Origin: Parafilimonas terrae
Lineage (GTDB): Bacteria; Bacteroidota; Bacteroidia; Chitinophagales; Chitinophagaceae
Reading direction: 5' to 3'
DNA length: 64,000 nucleotides
Assembly (NCBI RefSeq): GCF_900115755.1
Contig: NZ_FOXQ01000003.1
Coordinates: forward strand, 124,001 to 188,000
The notes below the pieces were generated by a model. That model did not search any database. It had not been told where the DNA came from and worked only from the letters and a program-made list of their open reading frames with translations. Numbering within the stretch: the stretch's first letter is position 1; each line of letters opens with the position of its first letter. Positions 1-8,413 of the stretch are shown piece after piece. Both the position numbers and the translations under genes were made by a program.

Positions 1-435
1 AGTTATAAACGTTATGTGGAAGGTGCATGGGCTGCAACAAGCGTAAGCTGGGGCATAGAAAACAGAACAACCGCTTTGCGTGTTATCAATCATATTCCGG
101 CTGCTACGCGGCTGGAAACAAGGGTGCCCGGCGCGGACGCCAATCCATATTTATCTATGGCGGCAAGCCTTGCTTCGGGGTTATATGGTATAAAACATAA
201 ACTCAGCCTCAATCTTGAGCCGGTCAGGGGCAGTGCTTATGATATTAAATCTTTACAACGGTTACCGGCAACTTTGCAGGAGGCAATCCTTATTATGAAA
301 AACTCAAACATTGCAGCAAGCTTGTTTGGCGAAGCATTTACGGATCATTTCATCCGCACCCGCGAATGGGAATGCCGCCAGTTTGAGAAGCAGGTTACTG
401 ATTGGGAATTGAAACGTTATTTTGAAATTATATAA
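1..435 (+). CDS. Glutamine synthetase family protein, C-terminal part (5' end outside window)
   Basis: The frame is open from base 1, so the gene starts upstream and only about 144 C-terminal residues are visible. The peptide carries the glutamine synthetase C-terminal catalytic signature, with ENRTTALRV (the NRxxxxR active-site arginine region), then RLETRVPGADANPYLSMAASLASGLYG, typical of the type I fold and of gamma-glutamyl-amine ligases. Family members join ammonia or an amine to glutamate using ATP. The visible part cannot separate a true glutamine synthetase from a glutamylpolyamine synthetase, because the substrate-specific N-terminal half is missing. The next genes on the same strand are an APH-fold kinase and a HAD protein, separated from it by a 141-base gap that holds a dispersed repeat. 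Confidence 0.88.
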   Translation, partial: SYKRYVEGAWAATSVSWGIENRTTALRVINHIPAATRLETRVPGADANPYLSMAASLASGLYGIKHKLSLNLEPVRGSAYDIKSLQRLPATLQEAILIMKNSNIAASLFGEAFTDHFIRTREWECRQFEKQVTDWELKRYFEII

Positions 436-448
436 AAAAAGGTTTTGG

Positions 449-502
449 TTACCGGCAAATGAACTGGTATGAAGCACGGTTGTGTCACTCCCTTGTACTG
501 CA
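449..502 (-). repeat. Dispersed intergenic repeat, family 1, copy A
   Basis: Read on the minus strand this is TGCAGTACAAGGGAGTGAC followed by ACAACCGTGCTTC and ending in TTGCCGGTAACC. The same core and the same end recur near 8445, 22293 and 59148, with a more diverged copy near 3772. It lies in the gap between the glutamine synthetase and kinase genes and encodes nothing visible. Confidence 0.7.
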
Positions 503-576
503 TATCTTTATTCATCCGCGGTTTCAAATTCAAAATCTACATCATTTTAAAAAGTATAGGGATTAATATATAATTC

Positions 577-1650
577 ATGTTCAACATAAATGAGAATATG
601 CTGCAGTTTATAGATTTTACGGCCATTGTAAAAGAAGCCTGGGAAGCTTACGATGATACAAGAAAAATTATAAGCATTGTTGATATAAGCGCTAAAGTTT
701 CAACCAACCATGTTTACCGGGTTAAGTTTGAAGATGAAAGTTTCATTATCGCGAAGCTTTCCTATTACGGCAAGTTTGAGCACTTTGAACAGGACCATAA
801 GATTATTGATGTAATGAGCAACAATATGCCTGCACCTTTTGAAAACGTGCTGGCACGTTCACTCATGAAAGGCAATAAACTTTTTATTCACCGCTATAAA
901 ACAGATGTTATTGATGCGTGGGTTATATTTTATCGGCCCATTCAAATAAAAAAAAGGTCGCCAAGAAGATTGAATGAAGAGCAGATAGAAAAGTTTGCAG
1001 AACAGTTAGCACTGTTTCATAAAGCATGCTTCAACATTCGCAAAACGCTGCCCACATCATCCAAATCGTTCAAAACAGATATTCATGCCTTGCTGCAATA
1101 TCTTGAAACAGATGACGGGCGCTACGAACACCGCATGCATGAAAATGTTATTCGCGAACAATGCAATTTATTATTGCAGGAATTTGAAGTGTTCCGCCAT
1201 TCGGGCATTGAGCGCATGCCGGTTTTTGTAGACTGGAACATTGGTAATTTTTCCATTGCATCCACCACTTCATTCAAGCTTTTTTCCCGCTGGGATTACG
1301 ACTGGTTCCGCATGTCAACCCGCATGATGGATTTTTATTTTCTCAGCCGCGTTGTTTCAAATGTTGGCGACCGCACTGCATTCAGTTATTACATCGGGCC
1401 TTTAATGGAAGACAGGTTTATACGTTTTCTCAAAGCCTATCATGCCGTATATCCTTTAACAGGAAATGAAATTGTATTCCTGAAAGAAGTGTATCGATTT
1501 TTTATTTTGAATTATGTTGTGAAAGATGGCCGTTATTTCTTTCATGAAATGTTTGCCAACAAGCTGCAGCGTGAAGCTTTTGAAATATATCTTCCTTCCA
1601 TTGAGAAAGAATTCGATGCAGATAAATTATTAAAAGCGCTTAATTTGTAA
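577..1650 (+). CDS. APH/choline-kinase-fold phosphotransferase, substrate unknown
   Basis: This 357-residue protein has the layout of the aminoglycoside phosphotransferase/choline kinase fold. There is a glycine-poor nucleotide lobe with a candidate ATP-binding lysine in FIIAK (K60). The catalytic loop is VFVDWNIGNF, in which D219 and N224 match the D and N of the family HxDxxxxN motif and the usual His is replaced by Phe. The metal-binding segment is SRWDYDWFR (D240/D242). The substrate cannot be read from sequence; antibiotic resistance is not implied, since this fold also phosphorylates choline, fructosamines and homoserine. The stop is followed two bases later by the HAD gene start, so the two are probably cotranslated and may act on one metabolite. 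Confidence 0.72.
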   Translation: MFNINENMLQFIDFTAIVKEAWEAYDDTRKIISIVDISAKVSTNHVYRVKFEDESFIIAKLSYYGKFEHFEQDHKIIDVMSNNMPAPFENVLARSLMKGNKLFIHRYKTDVIDAWVIFYRPIQIKKRSPRRLNEEQIEKFAEQLALFHKACFNIRKTLPTSSKSFKTDIHALLQYLETDDGRYEHRMHENVIREQCNLLLQEFEVFRHSGIERMPVFVDWNIGNFSIASTTSFKLFSRWDYDWFRMSTRMMDFYFLSRVVSNVGDRTAFSYYIGPLMEDRFIRFLKAYHAVYPLTGNEIVFLKEVYRFFILNYVVKDGRYFFHEMFANKLQREAFEIYLPSIEKEFDADKLLKALNL

Positions 1651-1652
1651 GC

Positions 1653-2498
1653 ATGCAGATACAATCATTCCTTTCAATTGCAGAACAATTTAAAGTAGTG
1701 TTTCTCGATTCGTATGGCGTATTAAAAAATTACAATGGCTTAATTCATGGCGTGCGCCACACGATTGATTTTTTGCGCAGCAGGGATATTATTATCCGCG
1801 TGTTAACCAATGATGCTTCACGCAGCCAGTTGCAGCAGGCTGAAAGCTTTCACAGGCTTGGATTGCACGATATACAGGAACATGAAATTATTACTTCGGG
1901 AATGATGGCGAAGCAGTTTCTTGAACAAAAAATAACGAATGGCAAAATAGCATACCTGGGCACCGAAAATTCTGCTCATTACATTTTGCAATCCGGCCTT
2001 GAACATATACCGTTACGTGATATTGATTTGAGAAATTTAGATGATATAAGTGCACTGGTTTTTTTAGATGATGAGGGCTTTGACTGGAATACGGATATTA
2101 CCAAAACTGTAAACCTGTTGCGCCATAAAAACCTGCCTGTAATTGTTGCCAACTCCGATAAGTTTTATCCTGTTTCAAAAAATGAGGTAGCAGTTGGCAC
2201 AGGCGGCATAGCCAAGCTCATTGAAAATATGCTCGACAGAAAATTTATCCATTTTGGCAAACCCGATTCCCAAATGTTTATTTATGCCTATGATGAATTG
2301 AATTCAACAGGTAATTATAACAGGAGTGAGATATTAATGGTGGGCGATACTTTGCAGGCTGATATACTTGGCGGTAATAAATTTGGTGTAAAAACAACGC
2401 TGGTGCTTTCGGGCAACACGAGCAGGGAAGATGCTCCGCTGCAAATACGATCTTCAGGCATTATTCCAGATTACATCTGTGAATCTATATTAACGTAA
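1653..2498 (+). CDS. HAD superfamily class IIA (NagD/TIGR01459-like) hydrolase
   Basis: This 281-residue protein has HAD motif I as VFLDSYGVL (D19), where the second Asp of the common DxD is Tyr, as in the DxYGV/DxWGV branch of HAD-IIA proteins. Motif II is LTND, the motif III lysine is in FGKPDSQMF, and motif IV is MVGDTLQADILGG. The cap lies between motifs II and III, as in class IIA. Members are phosphatases of small phosphorylated metabolites, but the altered motif I makes the exact chemistry uncertain. The start lies two bases after the upstream kinase stop, so a kinase/phosphatase pair working on related substrates is a reasonable inference. Confidence 0.78.
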   Translation: MQIQSFLSIAEQFKVVFLDSYGVLKNYNGLIHGVRHTIDFLRSRDIIIRVLTNDASRSQLQQAESFHRLGLHDIQEHEIITSGMMAKQFLEQKITNGKIAYLGTENSAHYILQSGLEHIPLRDIDLRNLDDISALVFLDDEGFDWNTDITKTVNLLRHKNLPVIVANSDKFYPVSKNEVAVGTGGIAKLIENMLDRKFIHFGKPDSQMFIYAYDELNSTGNYNRSEILMVGDTLQADILGGNKFGVKTTLVLSGNTSREDAPLQIRSSGIIPDYICESILT

Positions 2499-2512
2499 GC
2501 TTGAAAGGCTGA

Positions 2513-3544
2513 TTAATCTTCCCAAACCGTTAAGCCTTCACTGCAGTTGGCGCAGATATCAATGTTCTTACGGCTTTTCATTAGCTCGCTGCGAAATTGT
2601 TTGTAGTTATCGTTGTGCCAAACTTCTTTAAACGACTGCGTACTTAAATTGCCTAAACGGTGCATGGCATCTTTATCAAAACAACAAGGCACAACCATAC
2701 CATCCCATGTTATTACATTGGCGTGGTGCAGTTTCCAGCAATGGTTTTTCATGCCGCTTTTGCTTTGCATAACACCATTTTTATCCTTGCGGTAACGGCT
2801 GTATTTATCAATAGTCGGAATAAGATTATGCGGGTCGTTTTCATAATCATATATCTGTGCTGTTTTAAAACGCACCTGGTCCACACCAATTTCTTTGGCA
2901 AGACGTTTTATATCTTCTATCTGGTGCTCGTTTGGTTTTACCACCAAAAACTGGAAGAAAACAAACGGTGTTTTGCTGTTGAGTTCTTTTTTCCATTTCA
3001 CAATATTCCGTGCGCCTGCCAATACTTTTTCAAGATTACCGCCAACACGGTATTGTTTATACACATCCTGCGTGGTGCCGTCAATGGAAATAATCAAACG
3101 GTCGAGGCCGCTTTCAACTGTACGTTTGGCTTTTTCGTCGGTAAGGAAATGCGCATTGGTTGAGGTGGCCGTATAAATACCTTTATCGTGCGCATATTTT
3201 ACCATGTCAAGAAAGTCCGGGTTCAAAAAAGGTTCGCCCTGGAAATAGAAAATAAGGTATAAAAGCTCTTTATGAATTTCATCAATAGTCTGCCTGAAAA
3301 AATCTTTTTTCAGCATGCCGGTTGGCCTTGTAAAAGCGCGTAAACCACTCGGGCATTCAGGGCAACGCAGGTTGCAGGAAGTAGTGGGCTCAAAGGAAAT
3401 AGAAATTGGGTAACCCCATTGTACGGGCCTTTTCAACAGTTTGCTCAACTGGTAGCTCGAAACCACTTTAGCAGCATTAAAAACGCGGCGAAAGGTTAGT
3501 TTCGAAAAAAGGTTTTTGGTATCGTTCCAGTTAAAATATGCCAT
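2513..3544 (-). CDS. Radical SAM protein with SPASM domain
   Basis: The protein is 343 residues if started at MAYFNW; an ATG 24 bases upstream (3568) is also possible, but its extra residues look non-native. The radical SAM [4Fe-4S] motif is CNLRCPEC (C57, C61, C64). A C-terminal SPASM-like region has CWKLHHANVITWDGMVVPCCFDKD and DICANCSEG, with cysteines for extra clusters. Such proteins include peptide-maturase, sulfatase-maturase and metabolic enzymes. No precursor peptide or sulfatase lies next to it, so no substrate is assigned. It is convergent with the HAD gene, with only 14 bases between the stops. Confidence 0.85.
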   Translation of the reverse strand: MAYFNWNDTKNLFSKLTFRRVFNAAKVVSSYQLSKLLKRPVQWGYPISISFEPTTSCNLRCPECPSGLRAFTRPTGMLKKDFFRQTIDEIHKELLYLIFYFQGEPFLNPDFLDMVKYAHDKGIYTATSTNAHFLTDEKAKRTVESGLDRLIISIDGTTQDVYKQYRVGGNLEKVLAGARNIVKWKKELNSKTPFVFFQFLVVKPNEHQIEDIKRLAKEIGVDQVRFKTAQIYDYENDPHNLIPTIDKYSRYRKDKNGVMQSKSGMKNHCWKLHHANVITWDGMVVPCCFDKDAMHRLGNLSTQSFKEVWHNDNYKQFRSELMKSRKNIDICANCSEGLTVWED

Positions 3545-3771
3545 AAAAAGAATGTAAAAGTACAACATGCGGCATTAATGAAATGTTTATAAAGTCAGCG
3601 GCATGTCATAATTAGGAACGTACGGGGGCAGGCTTACATGCGGCCGGCCCGCGCAGCGGCCTGGCCACAGAACGAAAGAACGCATGATTTCAAGTCATCA
3701 GGTTGGGTCCCCGATTCCGATGGAATTGCAGCTTCCTGTTTAAACAACGGTTTTTTTGCTGCCATGAAAAC

Positions 3772-3828
3772 ATGCAGTACAAGTGTTGCGACGCAAGGAA
3801 GATGCCACCTGTTCTGTTGCTGGTCACC
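3772..3828 (+). repeat. Dispersed intergenic repeat, family 1, diverged copy E
   Basis: The copy begins ATGCAGTACAAG like the other members. The middle then reads TGTTGCGACGCAAG, which contains the palindrome TTGCG-A-CGCAA, in place of GGAGTGACACAAC. It continues GAAGATGCC and ends GCTGGTCACC. Both ends match the family while the middle has changed. It lies just downstream of the APC permease stop. Confidence 0.5.
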
Positions 3829-3834
3829 AAAAAA

Positions 3835-5202
3835 TCATATTTCTTCTTTTAGTAAATCAGCATCCGAAAAATTATTATTGTTATTTCCTTTTTTACGAAA
3901 GATAAAATACAGTATAATAAAAACCGTTAATACGCTAATGCCTGTTACAGCATATTCGGGATTAGTTATGGCGATAACGGTACCTACAAATATATAAGCA
4001 AGTATAAAGATAACAGGCAGCACGGGGTACAGTCGCATTTTATAAATGCCGGTGTTATCAAGATGTTTGGTGCGTTTGCGCAAAATGAAAATAGCACCGG
4101 CTGAAGTGGCCATACCAATGCTGTCTAAAAATATGGTGAAGCTGAGTATTTGCTCGAACCTGTCTGCAAAAAATAAAACAATAACGCAGATGCCGGCAAA
4201 CACGCTGAGGCTTACCGTAAGCACATCTTTCTTTTCTTCTTTCTTTTTAAAAGCTTTTGGTAAAATGCCATCCATGCTCATAGCATACATTACACGCGGG
4301 TTGCTGAGCAATAAAACATTTACATACGCCAGCACGGCAAGAAATAATAATATGGAAATTGTATAGCCACCCGCAGCGCCAAACATTTTTTCTGCAACAA
4401 TAGCCGCAATGCTTTTTGTAGATTTTAATTCTTCAAAACCGATGATCTTATAATAAGAGTAATTTACACAGAGATATAATGTGATGATTGTAATAATTCC
4501 CATGACAATACCACGTGGCAAATTCTTTTGCGGGTTATGCACTTCTTCCCCAAAATTGATGGTTTGCTGATAGCCGCCATAAGTAAATGAGACGGCTTTT
4601 AAAGCAACCCCAAAAAGCAAAATATTATTGGTTGAAACGGCAGTGGTTGCTGAAGCAATACTTTCTGTGTTTACATGGTATAACTGCGGAAAGAAAAGTG
4701 CGGCAATTAAAACGAGTATCAAACACAGCTTAATGATCATAAGAACATTCTGTGTGTTTGAGCTCATGCGCAACCCCATGAGATTAACGCCATAAAATAT
4801 TACAATAGCCGCAATGGCCAGCATGGCTTCATTAAATGCTGTGGGGCTTTCAAAAATAAGGGGGGCAATATATTCACTGCCAATAAGCGCAACACCGGAA
4901 AGCGATGCAGCATTTGATATAAGAATAATGCAATTAATGCCAAAGGCAAGCGAAGGATGATAACAAACGGCAAATATTTTATAATAGCCTCCGGTTACCG
5001 GATAACGGGAACCAATTTCCGCATAAGTAAGCGCTCCGCATATCGCAATTAAACCGCCTAATATCCAAACGCCAAAATACATTGCGGGAGATGTGGACGC
5101 AGCAGCGGCATCTTTTGCTGTTCTAAAAATACCCATGCCTACTACGAGGCCAATAGCAATTATTGTAATATCGAACAGTGAAAGCTTCTGCTTATCCTTC
5201 AT
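3835..5202 (-). CDS. APC superfamily amino acid permease
   Basis: This 455-residue, highly hydrophobic protein has about 12 predicted membrane helices. The first helix shows IGLVVGMGIFRTAKDAAAAS, the glycine-rich unwound segment that binds the substrate amine and carboxylate in LAT/APC transporters. I start it at MKDKQKLSLF; an upstream in-frame ATG at 5232 adds ten unlikely residues. It would exchange or import amino acids at the inner membrane. It is the last gene of the minus-strand branched-chain amino acid cluster, 69 bases after ilvA, so a branched-chain amino acid or threonine substrate is plausible but not shown by sequence. Confidence 0.85.
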   Translation of the reverse strand: MKDKQKLSLFDITIIAIGLVVGMGIFRTAKDAAAASTSPAMYFGVWILGGLIAICGALTYAEIGSRYPVTGGYYKIFAVCYHPSLAFGINCIILISNAASLSGVALIGSEYIAPLIFESPTAFNEAMLAIAAIVIFYGVNLMGLRMSSNTQNVLMIIKLCLILVLIAALFFPQLYHVNTESIASATTAVSTNNILLFGVALKAVSFTYGGYQQTINFGEEVHNPQKNLPRGIVMGIITIITLYLCVNYSYYKIIGFEELKSTKSIAAIVAEKMFGAAGGYTISILLFLAVLAYVNVLLLSNPRVMYAMSMDGILPKAFKKKEEKKDVLTVSLSVFAGICVIVLFFADRFEQILSFTIFLDSIGMATSAGAIFILRKRTKHLDNTGIYKMRLYPVLPVIFILAYIFVGTVIAITNPEYAVTGISVLTVFIILYFIFRKKGNNNNNFSDADLLKEEI

Positions 5203-5271
5203 GCAGGTAAATGTAAATAAAACTGGCTGCAAAAGCTTTACAAGCTAAAACAAGTTTACACGTTGAAGGGG

Positions 5272-6549
5272 TCATACTACATAGCCAAACATGTTGTCAT
5301 CCTTTTTCAGCTCTGTATAATTAATATTGAATTTCTTAAGGTTTGATAACAGCGCCTTGTAATCTTCTTTTCTTTTTAATTCTATGCCAACCAATGCCGG
5401 GCCGGTTTCTTTGTTATGCTTCTGCATATATTCAAAACGGGTGATATCATCATCAGGGCCAAGCACATTATTAACGAATTCCTTTAAAGCTCCGGGGCGT
5501 TGTGCAAAGCGAATAAGAAAATAATGTTTTAAGCCTTCATACTGCAGTGACCGTTCTTTTATTTCATTCATGCGGTCAATATCATTATTACCGCCGCTAA
5601 CCACGCAAACAACGTTTTTGCCTTTTATTTCACTGGCATAATCGCTTAATGCACTCACCGTTAAAGCGCCGGCAGGTTCGGCAACAATGGCATCCTGCGT
5701 ATATAATTGTAAAATGGTTGAACAAACTTTTCCTTCAGGTGAAAGGTGCAGGTCATCCAACACTTCTTTACAAATTTTATAGCTAAGATCACCTGAACGC
5801 TTTACCGCGGCTCCATCAACAAAAGTATCTATAGTTGTTAATGTAACGGGATGACCTTCGCGAAAGGCTTTGTACATGGAAGGAGAGCCTTCTGGTTCAA
5901 CACCAATAACTTTTGTTTTGGGCGAATAGGTTTTAAAATAAGTGCCAACGCCCGAAGCAAGGCCACCGCCGCCCACAGGTACAAACAAATAATCAATGCC
6001 AGCTTCGCCTGAAGGAGCGCTATCTATTTGTTCCAGTATTTCCATTCCCACAGTTGCCTGGCCTTCCATTACACGCGGGTCATCAAAGGGATGAACAAAG
6101 GTCATATTATTGGCTTTCGTAAATTCCTTGGCCGCTGCTGCACATTCATCATAATTATCGCCCACCAGTTTTATTTCAATATTGTCTTCGCCAAACATTT
6201 TTGTTTGATTGATCTTTTGATTGGGCGTAATCACAGGCATGAATACAACGCCATGCACATTGAGTTTTTTACAACTATAAGCGAAGCCTTGCGCATGATT
6301 GCCCGCGCTTGCACACACTACGCCATTTGCAAGCTGTTCCGCCGGCAAGCTTTTCATCATGTTATAAGCGCCGCGCAGTTTGTAAGAACGCACTACCTGC
6401 AAATCTTCCCGCTTTAAATAAACATTGCATTTATATTTTTTAGAAAGATTACGGTTGTATTGCAATGGCGTTTTTATGGCCACATTTTTTAATCGCAGGG
6501 CAGCCGCCTGAAAGTCAAAGGCGGGCTTTGTATCGGTTATTGTGCTCAT
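5272..6549 (-). CDS. ilvA: Threonine dehydratase (threonine ammonia-lyase)
   Basis: This 425-residue PLP enzyme deaminates threonine to 2-oxobutanoate, the first committed step to isoleucine. The PLP lysine is K57 in VVRSYKLRGAYN, the phosphate-binding glycine loop is VPVGGGGLASG, and VVSGGNND lies near residue 310. After about residue 330 there is one ACT-like regulatory domain (LKHYFLIRFAQRPGALKEFVNNVLG), shorter than the double domain of the enterobacterial enzyme, so the protein is probably the feedback-sensitive anabolic form. Its ATG abuts the stop codon of the upstream PIN gene with no bases between them. Confidence 0.95.
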   Translation of the reverse strand: MSTITDTKPAFDFQAAALRLKNVAIKTPLQYNRNLSKKYKCNVYLKREDLQVVRSYKLRGAYNMMKSLPAEQLANGVVCASAGNHAQGFAYSCKKLNVHGVVFMPVITPNQKINQTKMFGEDNIEIKLVGDNYDECAAAAKEFTKANNMTFVHPFDDPRVMEGQATVGMEILEQIDSAPSGEAGIDYLFVPVGGGGLASGVGTYFKTYSPKTKVIGVEPEGSPSMYKAFREGHPVTLTTIDTFVDGAAVKRSGDLSYKICKEVLDDLHLSPEGKVCSTILQLYTQDAIVAEPAGALTVSALSDYASEIKGKNVVCVVSGGNNDIDRMNEIKERSLQYEGLKHYFLIRFAQRPGALKEFVNNVLGPDDDITRFEYMQKHNKETGPALVGIELKRKEDYKALLSNLKKFNINYTELKKDDNMFGYVV

Positions 6550-6975
6550 TTAATTCATAAATTTTTTTATAAAAGTTGCAGGGTCATAAACAGGCAATTG
6601 TGGCTTTGCAGCTTTGATGAATTTTTTATCTCTTGATAAAACGCAGTCAACTTTATGATGGAGTGCTGTATAATATTGAAGCGCATCTTCTATATCAATA
6701 AATCCAGATTGTATTGCATCTTTTACAAGATCATGGTTTGCTTCAATTATTTTTACATTAACCAATAAACTCAGAAGAATTTCTTTTGCAATTTGAAGCT
6801 TAACAGACTTAATTAAAAAGTGAGCGCATGTATGAATAATTGAAGTTGTTGAATAACACCTGAACTCACCCTCGATAATTTTTCTATAAATTGACTTAAG
6901 ATCTTCCAAATCATCTGACCGTTGCAGAGAAAGGTCAAGAATTATATTGGAGTCAAGCATAATTCTAAAAGCCAT
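6550..6975 (-). CDS. PIN-domain ribonuclease toxin of a type II toxin-antitoxin pair
   Basis: Starting at MAFRIMLDSN gives 141 residues of PIN fold. The first acidic residue is in LDSNIILDLS, the mid helix carries E/D in DLEDLKSIYRKIIEGEF, and the C-terminal acidic pair is in IDIEDALQYYTAL and VLSRDKKFI. PIN toxins are Mg-dependent ribonucleases. The start overlaps the antitoxin stop by 11 bases, the usual translational coupling of such pairs. The stop touches the ilvA start codon exactly, so the pair is embedded in the ilvC-ilvA segment. A longer reading frame from 7065 exists but would overlap the antitoxin gene heavily. Confidence 0.85.
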   Translation of the reverse strand: MAFRIMLDSNIILDLSLQRSDDLEDLKSIYRKIIEGEFRCYSTTSIIHTCAHFLIKSVKLQIAKEILLSLLVNVKIIEANHDLVKDAIQSGFIDIEDALQYYTALHHKVDCVLSRDKKFIKAAKPQLPVYDPATFIKKFMN

Positions 6976-7213
6976 ACTTCTTTGCCCTTTCTTTATAATA
7001 TTCTTCTTTAAAATCAAAATCCTTCGGATAAATTTCTTTTGGCTTAGGCAATTCATCCAAAACATCTAATAAAGATTTCTGTTTTGGCTTCTTTACAATA
7101 GTTTCAAAGTATTCTTCTACCAAATTAGAAATACTTTCATTATTCCTGTCGGCATACAGCTTTACATTCTTAAGCAAATCTTCATCAATGGTTAAATTCA
7201 ATCTCGTTTTCAT
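6965..7213 (-). CDS. DUF6364-like antitoxin (ribbon-helix-helix type)
   Basis: This 82-residue protein starts MKTRLNLTIDEDLLKNVKLYADRN, the N-terminal beta strand plus helix pattern of ribbon-helix-helix antitoxins related to DUF6364. The C-terminal half (KPKQKSLLDVLDELPKPKEIYPKDFDFKEEYYKERAKKYGF) is charged and probably disordered until it wraps the toxin. It overlaps the PIN gene. A 13-bp perfect inverted repeat sits 9 bases upstream of the start codon and is a good candidate for the site of autoregulation. An earlier ATG at 7231 lies inside that repeat and is less likely. Confidence 0.85.
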   Translation of the reverse strand: MKTRLNLTIDEDLLKNVKLYADRNNESISNLVEEYFETIVKKPKQKSLLDVLDELPKPKEIYPKDFDFKEEYYKERAKKYGF

Positions 7214-7221
7214 AAATGTAA

Positions 7222-7252
7222 AAATACGCATAAAATAAATTTATGCGTATTT
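7222..7252. promoter_or_regulatory. Predicted antitoxin operator: 13-bp perfect inverted repeat
   Basis: AAATACGCATAAA at 7222-7234 is repeated as its exact complement TTTATGCGTATTT at 7240-7252, with a 5-base spacer ATAAA. It fills most of the 57-base gap between the ilvC stop and the antitoxin start. Ribbon-helix-helix antitoxins bind such palindromes to repress their own operon. No second copy was noticed in the window. A role as an ilvC terminator is less likely because the arms are AT-rich. Confidence 0.6.
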
Positions 7253-7270
7253 ACAAGTTAATTATAACAA

Positions 7271-8323
7271 TTACACATTCTGATTTTCCGGCCTTAAGCT
7301 TCTAACCGTTTTACCAGCCTGCCACATTTCGCTTTCGCGTAATTCCTTTAATTCTTCATTTAATTTTTCGCGGTAATCCGGTTGTGAATTGCTGTCTATT
7401 GAACGCTGGCTTTCTTTACCTGTTGCTACACTTTCATATAACTCTTTAAATACGGGCGCTGTTGCATCACGGAATTTTTTCCACCAGTCCAATGCACCGC
7501 GTTGTGCTGTAGTTGAACAGTTGGCATACATCCAGTCCATACCATTTTCCGCAACCAGTGGCATTAACGATTGCGTTAATTCTTCAACGGTTTCATTGAA
7601 TGCTTCAGAAGGTGAATGGCCTTTGTCACGTAACACCTGGTATTGCGCAGCAAATATGCCTTGTATGGCGCCCATTAATGTACCGCGTTCACCGGTAAGG
7701 TCGCTGAATACCTCTTTCCTGAAATCTGTTTCAAACAAATAACCGCTGCCTACAGCAATGCCCAGAGCAATTACACGGTCTTTTGCTTTACCTGTGGCGT
7801 CCTGGTAAATAGCATAAGAACTGTTTAAACCACGGCCCTGTAAAAACATTCTTCTTAACGATGTGCCTGAACCCTTTGGCGCTACTAAAAACACATCCAC
7901 ATCAGCCGGAGGAATGATGCCTGTTTGTTCATTAAAAGTTATACCAAAACCATGAGAGAAATATAATGCTTTGCCCGCCGTTAAATGTTTTTTTACAGTT
8001 GGCCATAATTCAATTTGTGCGGCATCGCTCAGCAGGTAACAAATAATGGTACCTTTTTCCAATGCTTCTTCAATTTCAAATAAAGTTTCGCCGGGCACAA
8101 AACCATCGGCAACTGCTTTATCCCATGTTTTGGAATTTTTGCGCTGGCCAACAATTACGTTAATGCCATTATCACGCTGGTTTAATGCCTGGCCCGGGCC
8201 TTGCACACCGTAGCCTATTACTGCAACAGTTTCATTTTTTAAAATTTCCTGTGCTTTACTAAGCGGAAATTCTTCACGTGTTACTACGTTTTCTTCTACT
8301 CCGCCAAAATTTAGTTTTGCCAT
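7271..8323 (-). CDS. ilvC: Ketol-acid reductoisomerase (NADP+)
   Basis: This 350-residue enzyme isomerises and reduces 2-acetolactate or 2-aceto-2-hydroxybutanoate to the dihydroxy acids. The nucleotide-binding motif is VAVIGYGVQGPGQA (residues 34-46), followed by VIVGQRKNSKTW, whose basic and polar residues fit NADPH preference. The knotted C-terminal domain carries the Mg ligands in the LTGERGTLMGAIQG and NETVEELTQSL segments. It follows GH36 in the same direction, with a repeat-bearing gap of 188 bases, so it may have its own promoter. The product feeds IlvD encoded upstream. Confidence 0.96.
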   Translation of the reverse strand: MAKLNFGGVEENVVTREEFPLSKAQEILKNETVAVIGYGVQGPGQALNQRDNGINVIVGQRKNSKTWDKAVADGFVPGETLFEIEEALEKGTIICYLLSDAAQIELWPTVKKHLTAGKALYFSHGFGITFNEQTGIIPPADVDVFLVAPKGSGTSLRRMFLQGRGLNSSYAIYQDATGKAKDRVIALGIAVGSGYLFETDFRKEVFSDLTGERGTLMGAIQGIFAAQYQVLRDKGHSPSEAFNETVEELTQSLMPLVAENGMDWMYANCSTTAQRGALDWWKKFRDATAPVFKELYESVATGKESQRSIDSNSQPDYREKLNEELKELRESEMWQAGKTVRSLRPENQNV

Positions 8324-8327
8324 TTAA

Positions 8328-8356
8328 TTTGAGAATTTGATGATTTGAGAATTTGA
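8328..8356. repeat. Short direct repeat upstream of ilvC
   Basis: TTTGAGAATTTGA occurs twice (8328-8340 and 8344-8356) with TGA between the copies, five bases upstream of the ilvC start codon. Its AT-rich texture resembles the sequences bordering the four-helix-bundle gene at 43722-44170. It may be a tandem duplication or the footprint of a lost element. Confidence 0.45.
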
Positions 8357-8413
8357 AATTGTTTTTCTGTTTATTACTGATTGATCGCGCCGCAAGTTGC
8401 TGCTTTTATTTTA

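Noticed and set aside
577-1650. Reading the APH-fold kinase as an antibiotic-resistance gene
   Set aside because: The fold is shared with many metabolic kinases, the catalytic His is changed, and the coupling to a HAD gene points to metabolism.
2660-3163. 167-codon plus-strand frame opposite the radical SAM gene
   Set aside because: It is the antisense shadow of a well-supported radical SAM/SPASM protein and shows no domain.
3590-3771. GC-rich stretch with ATGATTTCAAGTCAT and GGTTGGGTCCCCGATTCC, considered as a tRNA or small RNA
   Set aside because: No cloverleaf with acceptor and T-arm could be assembled. The small stem alone is not enough.
3638-3997. 119-codon frame on the plus strand starting MRPARAAAWPQ
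   Set aside because: The first part reads through intergenic sequence and a dispersed repeat, and the rest is antisense to the APC permease. The composition is not protein-like.
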